DNA of 64,000 bases from Tubiluchus corallicola (GCA_030141605.1 JAQGDQ010000684.1:49147-113146); one strand, 5' to 3'; numbered from the stretch's first letter, positions 27,501 to 42,500 are shown. A program made the numbers and translations. The notes: generated by a model from the letters alone, not told the origin.

Positions 27501-30500
27501 GCAAAAGTATATAAAAACTGTCTGCAATTGACTCAAATAACTCCGCACAATTGATTCTATATTTTTATACATAGAAAACAAAGTGACAGCCTGCCAACTA
27601 GCGGTCAGCTTGTGAAATAATGTACTGGGTCCGTAAAAATTTTCTCAACGAATTCACGCGATTTACAAAAAAGGGCACTACTGGTCTTCCAAAAACTCGG
27701 AATTCTGCGTATCCGAGGAAAATTCTCATCCCGGCTAGCGGTCAGGTCTGCGGGACTTTTTAACGGTCAAAATTTCGTCCGATTTTTTCAATATCCGTAA
27801 AAGCGAGGGCAAACCGAGACACGAGTGCATGACTTCTTACAACAAGTAAAACCGAATCACAAAGTCAACATGAGGCGACACCTGTGCATCTGTAGCCGGA
27901 GACAGAAACTGCGAATCTTTTAACAGTTCACAAATATCACTTCTTGTTCCCTGACCATTGGGCAAACGTGCTGCAGCATCACGCACTGAAAGAGAAAACA
28001 CGTAGCAAAGCAAACGACAACATTACAACATCAGTGGTGAGTGAGTTCAAGGCGCTGGAAATTAAATATTAATTATTTACAGCAGACGACTGTACAAATA
28101 CGGAAACAAACTTTAATGAAACCTTTTCGTTCATAATTGCGAGTTACATGAAAAATTATATTATGAATCTCGACTCACATGAATAACCAGTTTCATAAAT
28201 GAACTATAAAGCTAAATCATAATTTTATCAAAACTCAAAAACAATGTGAAACAACAATGAATGAAATATATTTTACATTTATTATTACAATTATATTTTG
28301 ACATACATAATTTTTTATTTTGCACAAATATTTAACTTCTAAATATTACATACATAATTTTTTATTTTGCACAGATATTTAACTTCTAAATATTACATAC
28401 ATAATTTTTTATTTTGCACAAATATTTAACTTCTAAATATTACTTCTTCAACAATATTATACAATTTTTCTTCAAAGCTTAGTATAAAACTGAAAACGTA
28501 TTAGTGATAGCTTTCACAAAAGGAAACAACTTTTAAAAGTTAAAACTTAATCAGAGCTTGTCCAGCAGACCGGACGGCTCAAAGACATAACTCAATCTTA
28601 AACCAAACTGTTCCAATCTTCAAATAAATTTATACGTACCTAAAGACAGGATAGTAACGAACGCTGGCCTATCAGACACCAACAGCGAATGCTCCCTCGA
28701 TTTTTTGGGTGCGCCTTGTTCCGTGCTGTAAATGCCTTTCACGGGACCGACGACGGCTTCATAACCGTGTAACGTGTACGTAAAAGAGAGATGTGGATTT
28801 GCATAGCGAAGTCTTTCCTAAATATAAAATACAACATGAATCATTATGATTAAACATAATCTCTTATATTAATATTCTTGGTATGTATATATATATATAA
28901 ATATATATATAAGATTCGAGGCTACAGCTTCGACGACGGCACCATTTGCGGCGATCTATACATCAAACGAAAGGTCTCGATCTAGTGTCGTCTCATTGAT
29001 GCTATATTTTTCGAATCGGGTCCACCGAGAGGAACGGGGGGCGAAAAACCTCCAAAAACGGCCATTTTTCGGCTGTTTTTTTGCAAAAGTTATACGGCTG
29101 AGATGTGGAGAACGGGAATGGGCCGAGGGTGGTGCTGGGTATGGATAGATAGCCCGTTCAGCGGGGGTGTAGTAGGCATATTTAGAATTAACTTATTAAT
29201 ATAGTTGCACTTCATGCCACTACCCTTCACCCCTTGATCGGAGGTCAGAGGTCAACACACTGTTGTCCTCCCCCCCGCCCACGGCTAACTATCCTGCAAG
29301 TTTCAAGCCCTAGCTTGTAATCCTAACGAGTTATTAAGCGAAAAGTTTGCAGAAAATAAATGAAAATCAAGAAAATCTTGCTACAGCAAAATTTTAATAA
29401 CCCACGCGGACAAAAACTATTTTTCCTGCTAAATTTGGCACATTTATGATTAAAAGTGTATACCAAAACACTGCACGCATGGTTTAAATGTATGTGTACA
29501 GTGCGCTTAAACAAAAATTTACTATTCAGTAATTACAATGACTTATTTTTACACGGAAATTTATCAAAAAATGATAGAAACTTTTTTTACAAAAAAACGT
29601 TAATTTATACTCAGATAAAGAGTAAATACATAACAGCTACTACAAATGTTTAAAAAAATTCGTACCTGAGCCTGAAATTCCATTTTCTCATCTTGAGTTG
29701 TTGGTCTAACAACGTAATCAGTCTGAATTCTTGGAGGTGGCGTGGAAGCAGCGACAACATCAATATTATCGGCACTCTCGGCGCCAATGTTGTTCAGCCA
29801 ATGATTACAGTAAGGAAGAAGTTCTTCGTCAGAATCTCGGTTGTATCCGATCCATTGCCAACATTGAGCTCTCTCTTTGTAATCCACGTACGGTACAAAA
29901 TCTTTAAATATTGGATCAGGCCCTAAACGGTACAAAATCTTTAAATATTGGATCAGGCCCTAAACGGTACAAAATCTTTAAATATTGGATCAGGCCCTAA
30001 ACGGTACAAAATCTTTAAATATTGGATCGGGCCCTAAACGGTACAAAATCTTTAAATATTGGATCGGGCCCTAAACGGTACAAAATCTTTAAATATTGGA
30101 TCGGGCCCTAAACGGTACAAAATCTTTAAATATTGGATCGGGCCCTAAACGGTACAAAATCTTTAAATATTGGATCGGGCCCTAAACGGTACAAAATCTT
30201 TAAATATTGGATCGGGCCCTAAACGGTACAAAATCTTTAAATATTGGATCAGGCCCTAAACGGTACAAAATCTTTAAATATTGGATCAGGCCCTAAACGG
30301 TACAAAATCTTTAAATATTGGATCAGGCCCTAAACGGTACAAAATCTTTAAATCTTTAAAAAATGAAAAAAAGCGATTTATTAAACACAGTAGTAGCAGG
30401 TTAATAAAATCACTACGGGACGAGTAGTAAGCGGTCTTAATAAACAGCAGTTTTGCTACGCCGCGACCTGTTGCAAGCGCGTATTCGGCTGCACTTTAAT

Positions 30501-33487
30501 TAATACCTTATGACAATTTAACATGGGGCAGTCAGCTCACTCGAATGCCTACAGGGTGTCTCAAAAAGAACAACAATGATTCAACAAACTAAAATTGACA
30601 TTAACTTCAATGTGATGTTGACTAGGAAGAGCCAAATCTAGGAAATGGAACTTAAACGTTGCTTTTGTCACCAATTACTGAAAAGCGTGGTCTTATTAAA
30701 CGGGACACTGGTTTTATTAACCAAATTATCTTAACAATAGTTTCTAGGCGGGTAATTGCAAACCGTGCAGAAACAGTTCTAAAATCTAGCTGATCTTATG
30801 GGCGTATGATGATGATGATGATGATACAGTAGTTGCCGCATATTATAAAATTACAGATAATAAAAATAATAATATCCCGTCACATCTATTGTAGACATAG
30901 GGCAAACAATATATACTGTACTTATATTTATATGTACAACTAATATATAACACGTACAGAAAAAAAATCAAGCACGGAAATCTTCAATTTTCGAACACAA
31001 ATTCGATAATTAATTGCAGCAAAATAAAAGGTTTTCAATACAGGTAATGTACCTATAGTGTCACCAGCCAGGAATTTCAGCGCTGATGTTACCAGCTCGA
31101 CCCAATTTGGATGCAAGTGTGACCATTCGCTGAACGAACTGGCGCCCGAATCTTGCCACAACTTTGTCCTTTCTTCAAGCTTACCGGTGCCGACTTTGCG
31201 GTCGTGGCTGTCGATGATCAGGTCACGCAACAATGCAAAGAAACAATTGTACCCCGAGGTCAGGTATTTTGGCGTAATCGGCCTGTAAAAGTAGAAAACG
31301 CAAAATTTAAAAACAAAACAGAGTTGTCGAGAAATGCGCCAACATGTCGTATCTTGAGACACAGCGCTTATTCGTATTTACACGGGTTGCTTGGATCACC
31401 CAGCAAACAGATTTATGAATGAACCATACAACCATTAAAAATTTTATAGAGAAGTACTACTTGGCATTCTGCCTAACTGCCCATTTAATGAACTAATTAT
31501 TTCATAGTAATAGTAATGGTAATGGGTGATGGTGATGGTGATGATGGTAATAGTGATGGTGATGGTGATCATGGTAATAGTAATGGTGATAATCTTCTCG
31601 ATTATCAAATTCAAAAATAAATAAAAATTACAAAGTTCCTGACATGGGTAACTGTCTGCCTGTACAGTTTGCTGCACAAATACGTTTGAAATTAATATCA
31701 GGATTGCTAATGCAGATTCTGAAATGAACACAGGATGACTTTTCATATTCTACCCCATTTTCAAGTCCGATAAAAATTATACATTTTAACACGATTAATA
31801 CTGCAAAAGCGCTTCTGATAATTAAATAATAGATTAAAAACTTAATTTGTGGTGGGCGAGCCTAACTATTGATGACATCACAAACTAGCATAATTTTCAA
31901 AAGGAAAAATATTCCACGAGCGTGTTACAAGTGTTTGAGAAATAGAAAATTGAAGTACAGAGCTACTGTAAGAGATTCAGTGTGTTCTAATAATAAAATA
32001 CTACAAGTTTTAAGATAAAAATTCAAGTTTCAAATATAGATTTTTAAGTAAACTGAGAAAGTAAAACAAACAAATAAGAATTTGAAGACTACTTACCGTG
32101 TAAGGTCTTCCTCAAAATTAAATTTGCCCGGTAAGGTTGCATCGTTGTTTGCGACATCGTCTCCCAAACCTCTCGAGTCTCCGACATCCACTTTTAATTT
32201 CTTTTTCTTTTTCTTCTTTAGTTCTTTCTTAACTTCAACATGCTCCGCCTCTATTTCTTCCTGTACAAAAAGTCAAGCGTGTTTAAACGCCAATAGGCAT
32301 CAAACGAACAAAGTCTTCAGTTCATTGAGTAACTCGCCCATGATGGAATGACATTCTAGGTTACTTAATGACAGGAACTGCAAATGAAGAAGTTAACTTT
32401 ACCTGACACAAAATTGATAATGAGTTAATTTGTAAAAACTGTTAACCCTTTCATACCCGTTGTATCCCGTGGGATACGAGAATATTTTCTGCTTTTAAAA
32501 TTAATAAAATTTTAAAACTGACAGTTATTTGATCTGTTAATAGTTATTTTGATTTAAGCCAATAACAATAGACTAAAAATGGTGATAAAATGTCAAACTA
32601 GAAAATCTACATAGCATAAAAAACTGCGCAAGGTACAGTACTTTAGAGACGACTTTGTACAGATCAGCATAGCATGCATACTAAATGTCTTAAATACTTT
32701 AAAAAATTATCAGCAGTTACAAAATGAAGCACATTTTATGTTTCCATTAAATCCCAATGTATCCCGTGGGATACAGGCTATATTTAGCACGCGGTCACAG
32801 GTAGAAAAAATAATTATTATATGTAAATAAGATGGACATACTGAACAAATGTACCGAGCCAAAAAATTTGGGACTGAAAGGGTTAATTACTTTCCAAACA
32901 TCAGACCTGTACGAACTACATTTCCATTTGAAAACAATGCGAGAAGTTTGACAACTCATAAGCATCTGTCGTTTAGACTATAAGATACTTGGTTTAAAAT
33001 GCAGACACATTTTAGAAGAACAACGTGCATAAGGGTGCGAACACAGCGAAAAATTGTTAAATTGTAATTATTATCAGCGTTTGTTGTTAGTGGTGATTCA
33101 CGCTGATTGATGCACATAATGAAGCTTTGAAGCTTCAGCTAATTTCTCTGCTAGACTGAAACAGCTATTATAGTACCTATTTACAAAAAATAAAAAAACA
33201 GTGTACATTATGCGGAATTTGGCTACCAGCTATACTTTTCCACAGTACATAAGAAATGACCTTTACTGACCTATACTGCAAAAATTACACTATCATCATC
33301 ATCATCATCATCATCATCATCTCCGGAGTCACATGTTCACTGACATGACCCTGCCTATCACTTCAGACCCGCAACCTCCTATATCTCTGTATTTTTGATA
33401 TCTAATGATGTGTTGATAAGATCTTTTTGGATGAAATTGATGTGAGTCAGATGTAATTACGCTAATCATCATCATCATCATCATCAT

Positions 33488-33524
<37 letters not shown>

Positions 33525-36500
33525 TAATGTGTTGATAAGATCTGTTTGGATGAAATTGATGTGAGTCAGATGTAATTACACTAATAATCATCATCATCAT
33601 CATCATCATACGCCCGTCACGTCTATTGTAGACACTGGACAGGCAGAATTCTAAAATAAAAGAAATCTGCCTTCAGACAGATAAACGCAGCAGTAATTGA
33701 GCAAAAAAACTACGCCAGTGGCTTGTCAGCACCATTTCCACTAAATTACACTAAACTCTTTACCCATATTCTTGCAACGTGGGAAATCTTTTCACCTTAC
33801 TTGTTTGTTCAGTAATTAGACAAGCTCTGTCACATGATTTCCCTCATTACCTATAATGATATATGGAGTCTACATGCTTTCTTAGACACAAGTCTGAATT
33901 TCTTTACTTAAGACAGCACATGCCGTCAAATGGCTTCAGAGTATTAAAAGGAAAAGAAACACAAAAAAGACAGAAACACAAAGGAAGAATATTTTCTCGA
34001 AAACCGTTGCCTTCAAGTCGGAAGGTACCTTAATTTCTTGTATCATGTGAGTAAATCCTGTCGGTGAAAGAGATCCGGTATTCTGCTTCTTCGATGGATG
34101 AGTTCTTGCAATCACATCTTTTAAATCAATATTCTTTATGTCTAGATCAGCCGCATCCTACAAACATTCAAACAATGTCAGTTCTGTTAGATGAAATGAA
34201 GGCCATACTCATGCAAATTTCATGGTTTTTAAACAACCAACATTCATTATTGTAAACAGGTGTTAGGAGAATCACAGTAAGAAAATTCCAAATGCTATGA
34301 AGAGCCTTAAATATTACAAAGTAATACAAAGTGAGCCTGAAAGTGAGCCTGGTGGATCATGTAAATGTGCCATTTGTAAATTCAGCAAACTTCCCAATTT
34401 TGTTAAGTCGTAGTTAAATGCTGAATGTGTTGGCAGGAAAATTTTTTATTGACCTAGATAGCTTTTGTGTAAATTTTAGCAAATGTTACTGCCTAAAATT
34501 TTACTGTCTCAAATTTTTACTGTCTTCATGTAGGTGGTATCCAAAAGATTTTAAGAAGTACATATTATTACCATGTTATCGCTCATATACATTATGTTTG
34601 ATATCGGTTGACGAGCTTTAAACTCATGTTCTGCAAATATGTACTGTTTTATATCATACCAATGAAAATAAATATTATCTTATCTTATCTTATCTAGGAA
34701 CCCATACATTGGATGGAGGGTAAAAAGTTTGGAAATGGCGGATTTGTCATGTTACCAATAAAAATTTTCGTGTTTTGCCTAAAGAATTTCTCAAACATGG
34801 CATTATCAGAACCTGCAAGAAAAACAGTTTCTCTACAGGGGAAATAGAGACTGAATCAGGAAATGCTAGATCTCATTCTGAAAAAGATTTAGTACTGATA
34901 GAGAGTAATTCTTACGATAAATCGGTTTCAATTGAAATTCAATCTTCTCTGTTACAATTAGTATAATTCGTCGTATTTGAACATTGTAAGCAGACCTCAC
35001 AGTCCCAGGGATGCCAGCAAGAAATTACAGGGGCGGGGGCAGCACTTATGAGAAGGGGACATTTTGTTTACCCATATTTCTTTTAAAGTGAATAAAAAAT
35101 GAATGACAGATACACGTTTTTAACTAGAATTCAATTTTGATAATGCAAGCTAAAAATCGCAGTTTGACAAATTAAGTACAAACAATTCTTCCATAAAAAA
35201 AGCAAAGTTCTACTTCCGCACTACCCCTCCCCTGGGAAAGGGCGGGCGTGTGGGCACTGCCCCCGTGGCTCTGTCGACCCCTGAAACAGTAATCATTATA
35301 ATTATAATTATTATCAAAATTTTTCGATAAATTCAAATGGCATGCAAGACCAATATTCCACAAAATCGAAATGAATTGATTATTCAACTTACGTCGTTTT
35401 CCAATCGTCTTTTCTTGTGCTTCATTAGCATAAGTCGGTATCTTTCCTCTGTCATCTTCGGTGCCGGCGAGTACTCATTGGAGACGGCGCCACGAGGAGA
35501 GAACGTCGACATGACCTCCATCTCGTCTGAATTGTCTCCATCTTGTCTACACGCAGCTGCACGAAATTTGCCGCGAGGAACCGGGAAACCGGGAAACAAT
35601 TCGTCGTCATCAGATGTATCTTCCTCTCCGCATTCGTCCCGGACTTCTTTGAGAATTCTGTGGATCATTTTTATTGTAAATTAAAAGTCAAACTCTATTG
35701 TGTTACACTGTAGGTAAATTTCAAACTGTATAACAGTAAATAATTCAGTAGATATACACCGTACAAACCACTTAATTTTAAACTGTACTATTTTTCGGGC
35801 GTGTATTACCAATAGCTAACTAGGCCTTACCCAGGGGTGCCAAATTTTACGGGCCCAGTGCAAAAGAATTCGTATTCTCCTTGGAAAATGCATACTCAGT
35901 TATATAAGGTACCTATTTTATAACAGCACACAAGCAATAACTGAATCCGCTTTTACATAAGCACCATATAACAAATAAGTATAAGGCACTACACCACAAA
36001 CAGTTGCAGATAGTTTAGATATAAGAGCATATAAGATATTTATATATCAATACACATAATCAACAATGTGCTAGTGTTACTAATACACCACAAATAATTG
36101 TGCACTATACCAATACACATAATCAACAATGTGCTAGTGTTACTAACACACCACAAATAATTGTGCACCATATTAATACACATAATTATCGTGTTACTAA
36201 TACACCACAAATAATTGTGCACCATAGCAATACACATAATTAACAATGTACTCGGGTTACTAATACACCACAAATAATTGTGCACCATATCAATACACAT
36301 AATTATCATATTACTAATACGCCACAAATAATTGTGCACCATAGCAATACACATAATTAACAATGTACTCGGGTTACTAATACACCACAAATAATTGTGC
36401 ACCATATCAATACACATAATTATCGTATTACTAATACGCCACAAATAATTATGCACCATACCAATACACATAATTAACAATGTACTCGGGTTACTAATAC

Positions 36501-39500
36501 ACCACAAATAATTGTGTACCATACCAATACCCATAATTAACAATGTACTCGTATTACTAATACACCACAAATAATTGTGCACAATACCAATACCCATAAT
36601 TAACAATGTACTCGTATTACTAATACGCCACAAATAGTTGTGTAAAAATTTTATAAATAAACAAACATAAATACGTAATGGAAATGGACGGGGTAGATTT
36701 ATCAGCCTAGGGTTTCATAAAGTCTTGATATGCCCCTGCTAGTCATTCAACTCTATTCTGCGTGCAGTAAATTTCGCTCTGCTATATATAGTTTAGTGCA
36801 ACTCTCATAAAAACGTTAACACTTGACAAAAATGAATGAGATGGATAGTCAGTGAATCACGTATGGTTCAAATGTGCAACTTACTTGTGATATTGCTGAT
36901 AAGTTTGATACTCTAAACTTTGTTCTTTTGGATTATGTTTGTACGTACGTTCCACAACGACGGGCATGTCGGGCGGAGTTTTATACGCCACTTCCAAGTG
37001 TATCTATAGAAGAAAGTTTCATGAAAAAAAAATCCACAACAATCCATTACTTAAAGGCCAAGAAAAGGGGTACCCGAAGCAGGTTTAAGAAAAATCGCCT
37101 TAAAGAATTACAGTCTAGCCTCGTTCTCTCGCCTCTCGTTATGCCGCCAAACTCGTCTTTCAAAATAGAAAGTCCAGGACGGATTTCCTGCTTTGATATT
37201 TACCTCTTTAAGTCGCCACCCTCGCCACGTCATGCTAGGATGAGTGCTTATGTAAACTATATTCGTTATGTCGCCAATTCAATACATATACAGCGTGTCG
37301 ATCAATATAACCACGGTAAGTAGACAATGCTGCTTGTAGACAATGCTGCTGTACTTGGTTAATGCGCAGAGAAACTAAAGCGTCACCGATATACTTACTC
37401 TATAACACCATTTCTGATTTAATGTTGATTGGTATCATAATGCAAAATATATTTTATATGTACATAGAGGAACATTATGTTAATCAACTATTATGTATAT
37501 ACATATAGACTAACTTCGTTATATTCCCGTTATCTCGCCATACTCGCCTCTCGCCAAGTGGCGAGATAACGAGGCTAGACTGTATATTACTTTATAGCAA
37601 TTTTATGTGTACATCGTACTCGCATTGAAATGATTTTTGGTTTGTTTTCATTTTAAATTTCCTGCGACACTGTTCCGAAGTCGCCATTACACGTCATACA
37701 TGCACAACATAAATCAGGGGAAGAAAAGTAAATTTTAAACTAAGTTTAAACTATGTCCCATAAACTTTCCATGCAAAGTTATATTACTTAGCATTTCGCT
37801 TACCTGCTTGAAAGATTTATGTAACTAGAAAAGAAAATTATTAATTATTTAAATGCTTATTTATGGGAAACATGAAAAGCTCACCGTACTTTAAGGGTTA
37901 GGATATGAAAAATCATCCCGTTTTCCTTTAATTATGATCCCCACAAAGCCAACTTTTTAAATTTGTAAACTAAACTAGTAACATTAACTTGTCTTGCACA
38001 TTTTTCACCTGTCTTGCAACAAGAATCTCTTCGAGTAACTTAGAATAGTAACATACACATTTCTCACCTGTCTTGCAACAAGAATCTCTTTGAGTAATTT
38101 GGAATAGTGACATACACATTTCTCACCTGTCTTGCAACAAGAATCTCTTTGAGTAATTTGGAATAGTGACATACACATTTCTCACCTGTCTTGCAACAAG
38201 AATCTCTTTGAGTAATTTGGAATAGTACCATACACATTTCTCACCAGTCTTGCAACAAGAATCTCTTTGAGTAACTTAGAATAGTACCATACACATTTCT
38301 CACCTGTCTTGCAACAAGAATCTCTTTGAGTAACTTAGAATAGTACCATACACATTTCTCACCTGTCTTGCAACAAGAATCTCTTTGAGTAATTTGGAAT
38401 AGTGACATACACATTTCTCACCTGTCTTGCAACAAGAATCTCTTTGAGTAATTTGCAATAGTACCATACACATTTCTCACCTGTCTTGCAACAAGAATCT
38501 CTTTGAGTAACTTAGAATAGTACCATACACATTTCTCACCTGTCTTGCAACAAGAATCTCTTTGAGTAACTTAGAATAGTACCATACACATTTCTCACCT
38601 GTCTTGCAACAAGAATCTCTTTGAGTAATTTGGAATAGTACCATACACATTTCTCACCTGTCTTGCAACAAGAATCCTTTGAGTAATTTGGAATAGTGAT
38701 ATACACATTTCTCACCTGTCTTGCAACAAGAATCTCTTTGAGTAATTTGGAATAGTGACATACACATTTCTCACCTGTCTTGCAACAAGAATCTCTTTGA
38801 GTAACTTAGAATAGTACCATACACATTTCTCACCTGTCTTGCAACAAGAATCTCTTTGAGTAACTTAGAATAGTACCATACACATTTCTCACCTGTCTTG
38901 CAACAAGAATCCTTTGAGTAACTTGGAATAGTGACATACACATTTCTCACCTGTCTTGCAACAAGAATCTCTTTGAGTAATTTGGAATAGTACCATACAC
39001 ATTTCTCACCTGTCTTGCAACAAGAATCCTTTGAGTAATTTGGAATAGTGACATACACATTTCTCACCTGTCTTGCAACAAGAATCTCTTTGAGTAACTT
39101 AGAATAGTACCATACACATTTCTCACCTGTCTTGCAACAAGAATCTCTTTGAGTAACTTAGAATAGTACCATACACATTTCTCACCTGTCTTGCAACAAG
39201 AATCTCTTTGAGTAACTTAGAATAGTACCATACACATTTCTCACCTGTCTTGCAACAAGAATCTCTTTGAGTAACTTAGAATAGTACCATACACATTTCT
39301 CACCTGTCTTGCAACAAGAATCTCTTTGAGTAACTTAGAATAGTACCATACACATTTCTCACCTGTCTCGCAACAAGAATCTCTTTGAGTAACTTAGAAT
39401 AGTAACATACACATTTCTCACCTGTCTTGCAACAAGAATCTCTTTGAGTAACTTAGAATAGTACCATACACATTTCTCACCTGTCTTGCAACAAGAATCT

Positions 39501-42500
39501 CTTTCAGTAACTTAGAATAGTACCATACACATTTCTCACCTGTCTTGCAACAAGAATCTCTTTGAGTAACTTAGAATAGTACCATACACATTTCTCACCT
39601 GTCTTGCAACAAGAATCTCTTTGAGTAACTTAGAATAGTGACATACACATTTCGCACCAGTCTTGCAACAAGAATCTCTTTGAGTAATTTGGAATAGTGA
39701 CATACACATTTCTCACCTGTCTTGCAACAAGAATCTCTTTGAGTAATTTGGAATAGTACCATACACATTTCTCACCTGTCTTGCAACAAGAATCTTTTGA
39801 GTAATTTGGAATAGTGACATACACATTTCTCACCTGTCTTGCAACAAGAATCTCTTTGAGTAATTTGGAATAGTACCATACACATTTCTCACCTGTCTTG
39901 CAACAAGAATCCTTTGAGTAATTTGGAATAGTGACATACACATTTCTCACCTGTCTTGCAACAAGAATCTCTTTGAGTAATTTGGAATAGTGACATACAC
40001 ATTTCTCACCTGTCTTGAAAACAAGAATCTCTTTGAGTAATTTGGAATAGTGACATACACATTTCTCACCTGTCTTGCAACAAGAATCTCTTTGAGTAAC
40101 TTGGAATAGTACCATACACATTTCTCACCTGTCTTGCAACAAGAATCTCTTCGAGTAACTTAGAATAGTAACATACACATTTCTCACCTGTCTTGCAACA
40201 AGAATCTCTTTGAGTAACTAAGAATAGTAACATACACATTTCTCACCTGTCTTGCAACAAGAATCTCTTTGAGTAACTTGGAATAGTGCCGCTGCCGTTG
40301 ATACCTGTACTCCTTTCTCTTGGCACGTTCGCACATTCTCGTGTACTTTGCCACTTTCGGAGAAAAATGACCACCTGCGTAGAATTTTTCATACAAATAT
40401 AGGTTATACAGATACTCGCGGGAAACTGTGTCTTACTAACAAAACAGTTTATCTCGCTATTACTACCAAATCACATTGCACCGCCAAGCTAAAATTGAGA
40501 TGCTTACTTTAAAAAGCAAAATACGAGACTCGCATATACAAATACAAAACAATAAAGTAGTTCAATTACTGGCAATAATTAGGTCTGAACCACAAAATAC
40601 AACCAGCCAAAAATATTTAAACTTACTACATATCAAACGTATGATACGTCAACTACATTATGTACAATTTAGTTCGCAGTAAGGTAAGATCATTTCAGAA
40701 AATAAAGAATATTTAGTAAGGCCAGAATTTCGTTACATTTTGTCAGAATCTGGCTGACTCTCACCGCAACTTTTTACGAGAGTCTGGAGAATCAAGGTCT
40801 AAATTAGTTCAAGTACGATGAATTATAATCACTGAAACAGCAAATTTTGAATTTCACTCAAACTGTTTCAGTATAAGAATTAATTACTATCAGTACTGAC
40901 ATCTTTTTCAAAATGAGACGTAATGTTTCCTGATTCGGTCTCCAAGCCATTTAGAATTTTGTTGATTCTTCTCTTAGTCAGTGAATCGCAATCATCATTT
41001 ATTTCATCAAGAAGTGTAGCACAAGCGCAAACGACTACAGCCACATTGAAAACACTGGTTCTTGTCTGATCATGCTGCAGTTCCATCAATGTGATCAATA
41101 ACTGACTCTCTTGGCTCACACTCCATTGTCTTCTGAGACAGAAGGATGCCAACCAACCATATAGCACAAGCATTTTAAACAAGAATTGCTTTACATTTAT
41201 GGGAAACATGAAAGGCTTTGCTGATAACTTGACAAATCAACCATTTCCAAACTTAAGACACCGTCTGCCTGGCGTTCGCATTCTTGTCGGTTTGGCAACG
41301 AGTGTACATGCCAGTCTGAATGAAAAGCGCAGCTCGCAAGCTGCAATATGGCAACGTACATGCTAGCATAAGCCAAAAAACGAAACAATCAAATTAGTGC
41401 CAATATTTCTTTATTTTTTAGCATTCAGGCAAAACCTGCGCGAATCTAATTAGATGCATCGCAATGGGCATTCGCGCGAATATTTACGCGAGTGGATTCC
41501 GGGATTTGTATCGAAATTCTGACCCTGTTTAGATGCCCTTCTCTGTTTACGTAACAGAACAAGCCAGTAGTGAGTACCTTTCAACTTCCTTTGAAAAACT
41601 TGAACAGGCGATGAAAATTTGAATTCTTCCTGATCAAACAGTCGCCTTGAAAAAAAATTAAATGAGAAGCTAAGATGTTCGCTTGTTTCTGGGTTTATTA
41701 CTATTTTACACTGCAAAAACTGTTGTCAGTCTGATGCACTCATCATCACTAGTGTACACTACGCACATTAAAGTTTGAAAAACACGTTTGTGTGTTTGCA
41801 CGGCAAAAATGTCCAGAAGTCGGCAGCTAAGCTTATTTAGTTATTGATATAGTGAATCTCTATTTCACGAGGAACATTTTCGTACCAAGCTCATTGCTCT
41901 AAGTCATTTCGAATCTGAGATGATCTACACTGAAGTTGGCCTGCAGGCTACACACTGAAAACATAATCTTGAAAAGGTGGCTGTTAAAGTTAGCCATTGT
42001 TTTTTGTCATGCTTCTGAAAAATGCTCAGCCAGCATACGAACATGTGGTTGTTATGGACTTTGTAACAGCACAATGAAGTTCGAATTAAGTCCTGTAGAG
42101 GGCTCTTCGAAACGAAAATCTGGCATTAGGAACAGAAAAAAACTGCAAGCAAAATTACCACTTCCACAAGCTACTATTGGAGCTTGAAAATACGAATTTT
42201 TGACAAATGCAATATTAGTTTTAGTCAGACAAATGGGTGAGGAGTTACGAAGTTAAATTTTGAGTGTTTTCTAAACAATTTTCTGTCATTTTTATGTTAC
42301 AATATAGATGTCCACTTAGTACTTGCCAGAAAAAAATTGATTTTTGACCCAATTCCATTGCACTTTGAAGCAGTTTTAACCACACAAACTTGAGGGCAGT
42401 TTTGGTTTGCAAGCACACATTTAATGGTTAAAATGTTTTAATGCATCTTTCTTTGCAAAAAATATCAAGTTGTACTATATATCTGCTATAGTCAACAACA

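Noticed and set aside
30552-30580. CAGGGTGTCTCAAAAAGAAC as a transposon end
   Set aside because: Resembles a mariner-type end, but no partner end or target duplication was found.
36874-37323. 149-codon plus-strand open frame
   Set aside because: Antisense shadow of NFRKB-like exon 6 running into a pogo-like element.
38771-40121. Minus-strand frames of 98-163 codons with repeated YSKLLKEILVARQ
   Set aside because: Read-through of the 59-bp array, not a repeat protein gene. The only real coding part is exon 5 at 40247-40374.
37997-40289. CRISPR-like array (regular 59-bp repeats)
   Set aside because: There are no unique spacers, the genome is animal, and the unit is an exon plus donor. The same applies to the 29-bp and 37-bp arrays.
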